From NCBI GenBank assembly GCA_965220825.1, contig OZ244839.1, positions 62,001 through 126,000 of the forward strand: a stretch of 64,000 bases of DNA, in the 5' to 3' direction. The position numbers were made by a program, and so were the translations under genes. The DNA is from G965220825 sp965220825. Its GTDB lineage: Bacteria; Pseudomonadota; Alphaproteobacteria; UBA828. Below, one piece after another: positions 27,281 through 35,417 of this stretch. Under the pieces are notes generated by a model, which saw nothing but the letters and a program-made list of their open reading frames with translations, did not search any database and was not told where the DNA came from. How positions within the stretch are numbered: position 1 is the stretch's first letter; every line of letters starts with the position of its first letter.

Positions 27281-28993
27281 ATGGCATGGATGAGCCGCGC
27301 GGAGTACGCCGCGCTCTACGGCCCCACCACGGGCGACTGCGTGCGCCTCGGCGATACGGAGCTGCTGGCCGAGATCGAGCACGACCACGCCGTGCCGGGG
27401 GAGGAATGCCTGCATGGCGGCGGCAAGACGCTGCGCGACGGGATCGGTCTGGTTGCAGGCCTGGACAGCGCCGGCGGCGCGCTGGACATGCTGGTCTCCA
27501 ACGCCGTGGTCATCGATCCGGTTCTGGGTGTCGTCAAGGGCGACATCGGCATCAAGGAAGGCCTCGTCGCAGGCGTCGGCAAGGCCGGCAATCCGGCGAT
27601 CATGGACGGCGTGGACCCGGCGCTCCTGTGTGGTGCGTCCACCACCGTGCGCGATGCGGAGGGGCTTATTGCGACGCCGGGCGGTATCGACGTGCATGTC
27701 CATTTCGACAGCGCCCAGCTCTGCGAGCACGCCATCGCGAGCGGCATTACCACGATGCTGGGCGGCTCCCTCGGGCCCATCACCGTCGGCATCGATTGCA
27801 GCGGTGCGTGGAACGTCGCCCGCATGCTCCAGGCGGCGGAGGCGTGGCCGATCAATTTCGGCTTCCTCGGGCGCGGCAACTCCTCGAAGCCACTCTCGCT
27901 GGTGGACCAGATCGCCGGCGGCTGCATGGGGCTGAAGATCCACGAGGACTGGGGCGCTATGCCGTCCGCCATCGACTGCTGCCTGCGGGTCGCGGACGAT
28001 ATGGACTTCCAGGTCCAGCTCCACACGGACACGCTCAATGAGAGCGGCTTCCTGGAAGAGACCCTCGCCGCCATCAACGGCCGCACCATCCACATGTACC
28101 ACGTGGAGGGCGCGGGCGGCGGCCATGCGCCGGACATCATCCGCATCACCGGGGAGCCCAACTGCCTCCCCTCCTCGACCAACCCGACCAACCCCTACAC
28201 GAAGAACACCTTCGACGAACATCTCGACATGATCATGGTGTGCCACCACCTCAACCCGGCGGTGCCCGAGGATGTGGCCTTCGCGGAGAGCCGCATCCGC
28301 GCCCAGACCATCGCGGCGGAAGACGTGCTGCACGATATGGGCGCGATCGCCATGCTAGGTTCGGACAGCCAGGGAATGGGACGGATCAACGAGGTGATCT
28401 GCCGCACCTGGCAGCTCGCCTCCAAGATGCGCAGCCAGCGCGGCCGGCTGGCGGAGGAGGGCACGGCGCGCGGCGACAACGAGCGCATCAAGCGCTACAT
28501 CGCGAAATACACCATCAACGCCGCCCGCACCTTCGGCATCGACGACCATGTGGGCTCGCTGGAGGCCGGCAAGCTCGCCGATCTGGTGCTCTGGCGCCCG
28601 GCCTTCTTCGGCATCAAGCCGGAGCTCGTGATCAAGGGCGGCTTCATCGTGTGGTCCGCCATGGGGGACAGCGCAGCCTCGCTGATGACCTGCGAGCCGC
28701 TTCTCATGCGCCCCCAATGGGGCGCCTTCGGGCGCGCCAAGGAGGCCCTGAGCCTGAGCTTCGTCTCCCAGGCCGCCATGGAGGCGGATATCGCGGGAAA
28801 GCTCGGTCTCGAGACCCGCACCGTACCCGTCCGGGGGACGCGAAAGCTCCAGAAGGGACACATGCTGCATAACGACGCCTGCCCCGAGGTGACGGTCGAT
28901 CCGGAGACCTTCGAGGTGCGGGTGGACGGCACGCTCGCCCATTGCGAGCCCGCCGACGAGGTGCCGCTCGCGCGCCGCTACATGCTGCGCTAG
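27281..28993 (+). CDS. ureC: Urease alpha subunit homologue (UreC), divergent substrate pocket
   Basis: 570 residues, full length. Nickel ligands and catalytic residues are all present: H139, H141, K219 (carbamylated Lys in GLKIHEDWG), H221, H248, H274, C321-H322 on the flap, R338 and D362. Relative to Klebsiella UreC, the segment after HxH is HFDSAQL instead of H-W-I-C-P-Q. The loop carrying T-H-A-T (urea-contacting Ala) is three residues shorter, and the Ala in SDSQAMG is Gly (SDSQGMG). It follows AGGGAG and lies 3 bases after ureAB. A nickel hydrolase is secure; urea as substrate is not. Confidence 0.9.
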   Translation: MAWMSRAEYAALYGPTTGDCVRLGDTELLAEIEHDHAVPGEECLHGGGKTLRDGIGLVAGLDSAGGALDMLVSNAVVIDPVLGVVKGDIGIKEGLVAGVGKAGNPAIMDGVDPALLCGASTTVRDAEGLIATPGGIDVHVHFDSAQLCEHAIASGITTMLGGSLGPITVGIDCSGAWNVARMLQAAEAWPINFGFLGRGNSSKPLSLVDQIAGGCMGLKIHEDWGAMPSAIDCCLRVADDMDFQVQLHTDTLNESGFLEETLAAINGRTIHMYHVEGAGGGHAPDIIRITGEPNCLPSSTNPTNPYTKNTFDEHLDMIMVCHHLNPAVPEDVAFAESRIRAQTIAAEDVLHDMGAIAMLGSDSQGMGRINEVICRTWQLASKMRSQRGRLAEEGTARGDNERIKRYIAKYTINAARTFGIDDHVGSLEAGKLADLVLWRPAFFGIKPELVIKGGFIVWSAMGDSAASLMTCEPLLMRPQWGAFGRAKEALSLSFVSQAAMEADIAGKLGLETRTVPVRGTRKLQKGHMLHNDACPEVTVDPETFEVRVDGTLAHCEPADEVPLARRYMLR

Positions 28994-29018
28994 GCGGGCG
29001 CGGCGGGAGGGCGGACCG

Positions 29019-30248
29019 GTGGATCGGATCCTGCGGAACGCCGTCCTCCCCGGCGGCGAACGGCTCGACATCGGCTTCGCCGACGGGCGCATCGCGGCGC
29101 TGGAGCCCGGCCTCGCCGCGGATGCGCCCGCGCTCGATCTCGAAGGCCGCCTGGCCGTGCCGGGTTTCATCGAGACCCATATCCATCTCGACAAGGCCTG
29201 CATCCTGGAGCGCTGCCGCTCGGAGAAAGGGGACCTGGCCGAGGCCATCGAGGAGGTCGCGGCGGCCAAGCAAGCGTTCACGGCCGAAGATGTGAACGCG
29301 AGGGCGCGGCGCGTGCTGGAGAAGTGCATCGCCCAGGGCACCACCCATGTCCGCACCCATCTCGAGGTCGACCCCGGAATCGGCATGCGGGGCTTCGAGG
29401 GCGTACTGCCGCTGATCGAGGAATTTCGTTGGGCGCTCGACCTGGAGATCTGCGTGTTTCCGCAGGAGGGGCTGCTCAACAATCCCGGTACCGATGCGCT
29501 CATGGTCGAAGCGCTGGAGCGCGGCGCCCGCGTGGTCGGTGCTGCGCCCTATACGGACAGCGATCCCGCGGGCCAGATCGACCGCGTCTTCGAGCTCGCG
29601 CGCGCGTTCGACGTCGATATCGACATGCATCTGGACTTCGGCGAGACGGCGGACGCGCTGGACCTGGACCAGGTGTGCGACCTCACCGAGCGCTACGGCT
29701 ATGGCGGGCGGGTCACGGTGGGCCATGTCACCAAGCTTTCGGCGGCATCGCCGGAGCGGCTCTCAGCGGCCGCCGAGCGCATGGCGGCGGCCGGCGTTGC
29801 GCTCACCGTGCTGCCTTCGACGGACCTCTTCCTCATGGGGCGGGAGGACGAAGCGAATGTGCGCCGCGGCGTGACGGCCGCCCACAGGCTGCTCGGTCAC
29901 GGGGTAAACTGCTCGCTCTCCTCAAACAATGTGTTGAACCCGTTCACGCCCTTCGGCGACTGCTCGCTGATCCGCATGGCCAATCTCTACGCGAACGTGT
30001 GCCATGTGGGCGCGCGCGCCGAGGTGCTCGACTGTTTCGACATGATCACGCGGCGTTCGGCGCGCATCCTGGGCCTCGCCGACTACGGCATCCGCGTGGG
30101 TGCCGCCGCCGATCTGGTGGTGCTGGACTCGGCCGATCCCGCGGCCGCCGTCGCCGAGCTCGCCCCGCCGCTTCGGGGCTTCAAACGCGGCCGCCAGACC
30201 TTCCACCGCGCCCCGGTGGAATTGCTCCCGCCCTCGCAGGCGGCGTAG
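29019..30248 (+). CDS. CodA-like amidohydrolase (cytosine deaminase / N-isopropylammelide hydrolase relative)
   Basis: 409 residues from GTG 29019 behind GGGAGG, 25 bases after ureC. Amidohydrolase TIM barrel of the cytosine-deaminase subgroup: metal-binding H54-x-H56 in ETHIHLDK, H204 in DIDMHLDF, H236 in VGHVTKL, then LPSTDLFLMGR and SLSSNNVLNPFTPFGDCSL. By offset from E. coli CodA (His214, His246, Asp313), the metal/catalytic Asp is Asn303, and the general acid of HxxE is replaced by Phe207. A reaction other than classical cytosine deamination is likely. Probably co-transcribed with the urease-like genes. Confidence 0.85.
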   Translation: MDRILRNAVLPGGERLDIGFADGRIAALEPGLAADAPALDLEGRLAVPGFIETHIHLDKACILERCRSEKGDLAEAIEEVAAAKQAFTAEDVNARARRVLEKCIAQGTTHVRTHLEVDPGIGMRGFEGVLPLIEEFRWALDLEICVFPQEGLLNNPGTDALMVEALERGARVVGAAPYTDSDPAGQIDRVFELARAFDVDIDMHLDFGETADALDLDQVCDLTERYGYGGRVTVGHVTKLSAASPERLSAAAERMAAAGVALTVLPSTDLFLMGREDEANVRRGVTAAHRLLGHGVNCSLSSNNVLNPFTPFGDCSLIRMANLYANVCHVGARAEVLDCFDMITRRSARILGLADYGIRVGAAADLVVLDSADPAAAVAELAPPLRGFKRGRQTFHRAPVELLPPSQAA

Positions 30249-30538
30249 GGGCCGGTTGGCTGGAGCGGGCCGAGCAATGTCGAGATCGCGGACGACCACC
30301 CAGGAGAGGAAAGCGGGCATGTTCATGCGGGCCGCCCGGCCGCGCGGCGCGTGACATAGAGTTCCGACCGGCGTGCCCCGGCCGGGCGCACGCCGGTCGT
30401 GGCTGCCGGATTGTCGCGTGGAATCGGTTGGATTTCGGGCATGGTGCCGTTGGCGCGGCTGCCGTCGGGGCGCCGCGCTGGCATGGGTGCGGTGCGGGGG
30501 GTAGACTCCGGCTTGTCAGACGCAGAGGAGGATGACGG
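30249..30538. promoter_or_regulatory. Intergenic region with candidate promoter for the downstream amidase operon
   Basis: 290 bases without a convincing gene. CTGGCA (30478-30483) and GTAGAC (30501-30506) are 17 bases apart and could serve as -35 and -10. TCAGACGCAG (30516-30525) follows and recurs at 41903-41912 upstream of the second cysteine hydrolase. GAGGAGGATGACGG provides the ribosome-binding site. Promoter assignment is by pattern only. Confidence 0.35.
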
Positions 30539-31249
30539 ATGGCGACGGAGCGTTCGCGGGAGGAAGAAGTCAAGCAGGCGCTGGAGACGATCTTCGCCGC
30601 CGATTCGGAGATATACCAGACGCGTGGGTTCCAGCGTCGCATCGGCTTCGGGACGCGCCCCGCGCTGCTCATCATCGACCTTGCGAACGCCTGGACGCGG
30701 CCGGGCCATAACTTCACCTGCGACGACATGGAGACCATCATCCCGGCCAACCAGAAGCTGCTGGCCGCGGCGCGGGAGAAGAACCTCCCCGTGGTCTACA
30801 CCACCACCGCCTATCAGGACCCGAAGGGGCCGCGCTCAGACACCGGCCTCTGGCATCTCAAGATACCGGTCGAGACCTTGCAGGAGGGCTCGCCCGAGGC
30901 GGAGATCGACGACCGCATCGCGCCCATGCCCGCGCGCGGCGAGCAGGTCATCGTCAAGAAACGTGCGAGCGCCTTCCACGGAACCTATCTCGCCGGCTAT
31001 CTGCGCGCCCAGCGGGTGGACACGCTGATCATCACCGGCGTCACCATGGCGGGCTGCGTCCGCCACTCCGCGGAGGACGCCATTGCCGAGGGCTTCCGCC
31101 CCATCGTGGTGCGGGAGGGCGTGGGCGACCGGGTGCCGGGCGTGGTCGAGTGGAACCTTTTCGATATCGACGCGAAATTCGGCGACGTGGAACCGGTGGA
31201 GCGTGTGCTTCGCTACTTCGAGGATATCGAGCCCTTCCGCAACGAATAG
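30539..31249 (+). CDS. Isochorismatase-fold cysteine hydrolase, N-carbamoylsarcosine-amidase-like
   Basis: 236 residues. Catalytic triad visible as D47 (ALLIIDLANAW), K140/K141 (VKKRASAFHGTYL) and C173 (TGVTMAGCVRHSAEDA) after the cis-peptide region. The C-terminal REGVGDRVPGVVEWNLFDID is shared with N-carbamoylsarcosine and related ureido-acid amidases. These enzymes cleave an N-carbamoyl or terminal amide group, releasing ammonia and CO2. A new transcript appears to start here, running through the amidases. The exact substrate is not determinable from sequence. Confidence 0.88.
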   Translation: MATERSREEEVKQALETIFAADSEIYQTRGFQRRIGFGTRPALLIIDLANAWTRPGHNFTCDDMETIIPANQKLLAAAREKNLPVVYTTTAYQDPKGPRSDTGLWHLKIPVETLQEGSPEAEIDDRIAPMPARGEQVIVKKRASAFHGTYLAGYLRAQRVDTLIITGVTMAGCVRHSAEDAIAEGFRPIVVREGVGDRVPGVVEWNLFDIDAKFGDVEPVERVLRYFEDIEPFRNE

Positions 31250-31285
31250 CTGCGAGGATCCCGGGGGAGGGGAGGACCGCACACC

Positions 31286-32716
31286 ATGGCTGCGCAGGAC
31301 CTCGACCTCTGTTACATGAGCGCACTCGATGCGCTCGCCGCGTTCAAGGCGCGCACCCTTTCGCCGGTCGAGCTGATGAAGGCCGTCATCGCCCGCTGCG
31401 AGGCGGTGAACCCCAAGCTCAACCTCGTTACCTACAGCTATTTCGACCGCGCCATGGCGCAGGCGAAGGCGGCGGAGGTGCGCTACGGCAAGACCGACGG
31501 CAGGCTGCGTCCGCTCGAGGGGCTGCCCTTCGCCAGCAAGGACTACCACGCGATCAAGGGCGAGATCACCACCCTCGGCTCCCGCATCATGGAGCACAAC
31601 CGCCCCGACCATACCTACCCCGTGACCGAGCGCCTCATGCGCGCCGGCGCCATACTCCACATCCGCACGACCACGCCCGAGTTCGGCTATGGGGGGACCT
31701 GCCACAGCCCGCTCTGGGGGGTGAGCCGGAACCCGTGGAACCCCGACTACACGCCGGGCGGCTCCTCCGGCGGCAGCGGCGGCGCCGTGGCCGCCGGCAT
31801 GACCACCATCGCGGACGGCGGCGACGGTGGTGGCTCGATCCGCATTCCGGCGTCCGCAAACGGCATTTTCGGCTTCAAGCCGCCCTATGGCCGCAACCCC
31901 AACGACACCACCGCACCCCATGTCTTCCTGGTGCAGATCGGCGTTCTCACACGCGGGGTGGCGGAGTCCGCCCTGCTCCAGAACATCGTCTCCGGCCCGC
32001 ACAAGGCGGACATCGCCTCGCTTCGCGGGCGCGTCCGCCTGCCGCTCGATTGGCGGGGCCGGGGCATCGAAGGCTGGAAGATCGCCTATTCCCCCGATCT
32101 CGGCTATGTGGAGGTGGACCCGGAGGTGCGGGAGAACGCCGAGGCGGCGGTCCGGACGTTCCGCGATCTCGGCTGCGAGGTGGAAGAGGTGGAACTCGGC
32201 TGGACCTCCGGCGTGCTCAACCAGTATCTCAGGCTGTTCGAGGTCTTCTTCGCGAGCGGGCTCCAGGACTATCTGCCCGAATGGCGCTACGAGATGGACC
32301 CGAAGGTCGTCGACCTAGTGGAGAAGGGCCGGCGCGTCAGCGCCGTCGAGTTCGAGCGCGTGAGCCGTACCCGCGGATGGATGTACGAGAAACTCGCGCC
32401 GATCCTCGAGACATATGACGTGATGATCTGCCCGACGCTCGCGGTGCCGGCCGTCAAGGCGGAACACACCAACCTGGACTCCGCCTTCACCATCAACGGC
32501 AAGCCCGTCGAGCCCCATATGGGCTGGCTTCTCACATACCCCTTCAACATGATGAACCAATGTCCGGTGGCGAGCGTGCCCACCGGATTCGCCCGGAGCG
32601 GCATCCCCACCGGTCTTCAGATCGTGGGCCGCACCTATGACGACGCGCGGGTCTTCCGTGCGGCGGCGGCCTTCGAAGCGGCGACCGGCTGGACGCGCCA
32701 CCGCCCGGATGTCTAG
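31286..32716 (+). CDS. Amidase (amidase-signature family), copy 1
   Basis: 476 residues. Ser-cisSer-Lys triad: K85 in PFASKDYHAIKGE, Ser160/161 in TPGGSSGGSGGA and nucleophile S184 in DGGGSIRIPASANG. These enzymes hydrolyse amides, ureido acids such as allophanate, or transfer ammonia from glutamine. The absence of other gatC/gatB-like genes argues for a catabolic amidase. It starts 36 bases after the cysteine hydrolase with GGGGAGG upstream. Copy 2 (33925-35358) is collinear with no gap through the first 190 residues. TPEFGYGGTCHSPLWG and NPWNPDYTPGG are shared nearly verbatim, so the pair are paralogues. Confidence 0.92.
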   Translation: MAAQDLDLCYMSALDALAAFKARTLSPVELMKAVIARCEAVNPKLNLVTYSYFDRAMAQAKAAEVRYGKTDGRLRPLEGLPFASKDYHAIKGEITTLGSRIMEHNRPDHTYPVTERLMRAGAILHIRTTTPEFGYGGTCHSPLWGVSRNPWNPDYTPGGSSGGSGGAVAAGMTTIADGGDGGGSIRIPASANGIFGFKPPYGRNPNDTTAPHVFLVQIGVLTRGVAESALLQNIVSGPHKADIASLRGRVRLPLDWRGRGIEGWKIAYSPDLGYVEVDPEVRENAEAAVRTFRDLGCEVEEVELGWTSGVLNQYLRLFEVFFASGLQDYLPEWRYEMDPKVVDLVEKGRRVSAVEFERVSRTRGWMYEKLAPILETYDVMICPTLAVPAVKAEHTNLDSAFTINGKPVEPHMGWLLTYPFNMMNQCPVASVPTGFARSGIPTGLQIVGRTYDDARVFRAAAAFEAATGWTRHRPDV

Positions 32717-32788
32717 AGCGGGAGGGGCGGCGCCCGCTGCCTCCCAAGAGCGCGCGGGGCGCGCGGCGCTTACGCTGGAGGTACGGCA

Positions 32789-33868
32789 ATGAAGAACGGC
32801 GTCCTGAAGGTTCTGGTGGTCGGCGTGGGCAATATGGGCCTGAGCCACGCCCTCGCCTATGACAAGCTGGAGGGCTTCGAGATCGTGGGCCTTTGCAGCC
32901 GAAGCATAAGAGGGCGCAACGACTTGCCCACGCCGCTCGCCGCGCTGCCGCGCTACGACGATTTCGACGACGCCCTGCGGCGTTCCACGCCGGACGTGGT
33001 GTCGGTCAACACCTATCCCGACACCCACGAAGAGTTCTGCATCAAGGCGTTCGATGCGGGCTGTCACGTCTTTACCGAAAAACCGCTGGCCACCACCGTC
33101 GCCGGTGCCCAGGCCGTGGTGGACAAGGCTCGGGAGACCGGCAAGAAGCTCGTGGTGGGCTATATCCTTCGGGTCCATCCCGCGTGGCGCGAGTTCATCC
33201 AGAGGGCGCGCGGGCTCGGCAAGCCCCTGGTCATGCGCATGAACCTGAACCAGCAGAGCCGCGGGCCCGCCTGGGACTGGCATCGCAACCTGATGGAATC
33301 GCTCACGCCCATCGTCGATTGTGGGGTGCATTACGTCGACGTCATGTGCCAGATGACCGGCGCGCGGCCGGTGCGCGTCCACGGCATCGGGGCGCAACTC
33401 TCGCAACAGACCGCCCGGCAGAATTACGGCCACCTTCACGTCGAGTTCGACGACGGCTCGGTGGGCTGGTACGAGGCCGGCTGGGGGCCGATGATGAGCG
33501 AGGTCGCCTTCTTCGTGAAGGATGTGGTGGGTCCCAAGGGCAGCATCAGCATCGTCATGCCCCAGGAGGGGCAGAGCCACGCCGCGTCGGACGACATTGA
33601 TTCCCACACCAAGACCAATGCGCTTCTTTGCCACTCGAGCGAGATCGACGACGCCAACAACTTCGTCAACGAGGACGAGTGGGTCGACATGGCGGACGAG
33701 CCCAGCCACCAGGACCTCTGCGACCGGGAACAGGCGTTCCTGCTCAAGGCTATCCGGGACGATGTGGACCTTTCAGAGCATATGCAGAGCGCCGTAGACA
33801 GCCTTCGTATCGTGATCGCCGCCGACGAGAGCATAAAAAGGCGCGAAGTCGTCCATCTCGACCGGTAG
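32789..33868 (+). CDS. Gfo/Idh/MocA family NAD(P)-dependent oxidoreductase
   Basis: 359 residues. The N-terminal Rossmann fold begins VLKVLVVGVGNMGLSHA, followed by VSVNTYPDTHEEF and the family's FTEKPLA motif with catalytic Lys. The C-terminal domain includes LTPIVDCGVHYVDVMCQMTG with His. These enzymes oxidise sugar or cyclitol hydroxyls, or related imino compounds. Sitting between two paralogous amidases suggests it acts on the same compound before or after amide cleavage, but that is inference. ATG 32789 follows GCTGGAGG. Confidence 0.88.
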   Translation: MKNGVLKVLVVGVGNMGLSHALAYDKLEGFEIVGLCSRSIRGRNDLPTPLAALPRYDDFDDALRRSTPDVVSVNTYPDTHEEFCIKAFDAGCHVFTEKPLATTVAGAQAVVDKARETGKKLVVGYILRVHPAWREFIQRARGLGKPLVMRMNLNQQSRGPAWDWHRNLMESLTPIVDCGVHYVDVMCQMTGARPVRVHGIGAQLSQQTARQNYGHLHVEFDDGSVGWYEAGWGPMMSEVAFFVKDVVGPKGSISIVMPQEGQSHAASDDIDSHTKTNALLCHSSEIDDANNFVNEDEWVDMADEPSHQDLCDREQAFLLKAIRDDVDLSEHMQSAVDSLRIVIAADESIKRREVVHLDR

Positions 33869-33924
33869 GCGCGGGAATCTCGCACGGCAGACGGCGCGCA
33901 GGAGCGCAGGACGGGGAGGGGAGC

Positions 33925-35358
33925 ATGGCATCGGCGGATCTCGAGCTTTGTTATCTGACCGCGACCGAGGCGGTCGCGCGCTTCAAGGCGCGGACGCTCT
34001 CGCCGGTGGAGCTGTTGGACGCTCTGATCGCGCGCTGCGATGCGATCGAGCCCAAGGTCAACGCCATCACCTACGCGTTCTTCGAACGCGCGCGGGATCA
34101 GGCGAAGAAGGCCGAGGAGAAATACGGAAGGACCGACGGCAGGCTGCGGGCGCTGGAGGGCGTGCCGCTGGGCATCAAGGATTTCCACCCGGTCAAGGGT
34201 GAGATCACCACCTTCGGCTCCAGGATATTCGAGGATTTCCGCCCCGATTACTCCGCGCCCACGGTGGACCGCCTGCTTCGCGCCGGTGCCGTCATGCATA
34301 TCCGCACCACGACGCCGGAGTTCGCCTATTCCGGCGCGACGCACAGCCCGCTCTGGGGTATCACGCCCAATCCGTGGAACCTGGAATACACCTCCGGCGG
34401 CTCTTCCGGCGGCGCGGGCGCGGCGGTCGCCGGCGGCATGACCACCCTGGCGGACGGCACCGACGGCGGCGGCTCGATCCGCATCCCGGCCTCCGCCTGC
34501 GGCATCTTCGGCTACAAGCCGCCGTTCGGCCGCAACCCGCTGGACCGCGACCATCCGCTGGAATCCATCCTGCATTACGGCCCCATGACCCGCAGCGTCG
34601 CCGATGCGGCGCTGATGCAGAACGTCATGTCGGGCCCCCATCCGGAGGATCTCTGTACCCTGCCGGGGAAGGTCAGGCTGCCTGCGCGCTACGAGGGCAT
34701 TAAGGGCTGGAAGGTCGCCTTCACCATGGACCTCGGCTACCTGCAGATCGATCCGGAGGTGCAGGAGAACACGCGCCGCGCAGCGGCCGTCTTCCGCGAT
34801 CTCGGCTGCGAGGTGGAGGAGGTCGATCTCGGCTGGAACTTCGGCGTTCTCGACTGCTGGATGACATGGTGGGAGGGCCTGTTCGCGGCCGTCGCGGGCG
34901 ATTTCCTGCCGCGCTGGCAATATGAGATGGATCCCTTCGTGGTGCGACTGCTGGAGGCCGGACTGGGCCACAGTGCGGCGCGCCTCTATAGCTGCAACAC
35001 GTTCCGCGGCTGGATGTGGCAGCAGCTCCAGCCCATTCTCAAGACCCATGACATCATGATCTGCCCGACGCTCGCCGTGCCCGCCGTCAAGGCGGACCAC
35101 GACGATGCGGATCCGGACTTCCGCATCAACGGCGTGAGGCTCCAAGCCTATGTGGGCTGGGTGCTGACCCACGGCTTCAACCTGTTGAGCCAGTGTCCGG
35201 TGATGAGCGTGCCGACGGGCTTCTCGTCCTATGGCGTGCCGACGGGCATGCAGATCGTGGGCCGCCCGTTCGACGACCGTGGCGTCTTCCAGGCTGCCGC
35301 CGCCTTCGAGGACGCGACCCGGCCCTGGGCCGATACGCGACCTCAGTTGGGCGCCTGA
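33925..35358 (+). CDS. Amidase (amidase-signature family), copy 2
   Basis: 477 residues from ATG 33925 behind GGGGAGGGG. Complete triad: K85 (GIKDFHPVKGE), Ser160/161 (TSGGSSGGAGAA) and S184 (DGGGSIRIPASACG), at the same residue numbers as copy 1. Divergence is concentrated in the C-terminal half, around residues 300-370, where substrate-pocket loops lie in this family. That suggests related but different amide substrates. The open frame extends left to 33628 through the dehydrogenase gene, but that part is shadow coding. Confidence 0.92.
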   Translation: MASADLELCYLTATEAVARFKARTLSPVELLDALIARCDAIEPKVNAITYAFFERARDQAKKAEEKYGRTDGRLRALEGVPLGIKDFHPVKGEITTFGSRIFEDFRPDYSAPTVDRLLRAGAVMHIRTTTPEFAYSGATHSPLWGITPNPWNLEYTSGGSSGGAGAAVAGGMTTLADGTDGGGSIRIPASACGIFGYKPPFGRNPLDRDHPLESILHYGPMTRSVADAALMQNVMSGPHPEDLCTLPGKVRLPARYEGIKGWKVAFTMDLGYLQIDPEVQENTRRAAAVFRDLGCEVEEVDLGWNFGVLDCWMTWWEGLFAAVAGDFLPRWQYEMDPFVVRLLEAGLGHSAARLYSCNTFRGWMWQQLQPILKTHDIMICPTLAVPAVKADHDDADPDFRINGVRLQAYVGWVLTHGFNLLSQCPVMSVPTGFSSYGVPTGMQIVGRPFDDRGVFQAAAAFEDATRPWADTRPQLGA

Positions 35359-35417
35359 GTGCGAACGGGGCGGGCCTTGGGCGCGGGTCTCCCCCTGGCG
35401 ATGAACGGAGGGTCCGA

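Noticed and set aside
30277..30354. 26-codon frame upstream of the first cysteine hydrolase
   Set aside because: It has a plausible ATG but no strong ribosome-binding site, and the composition looks random, so I left it out as a gene.
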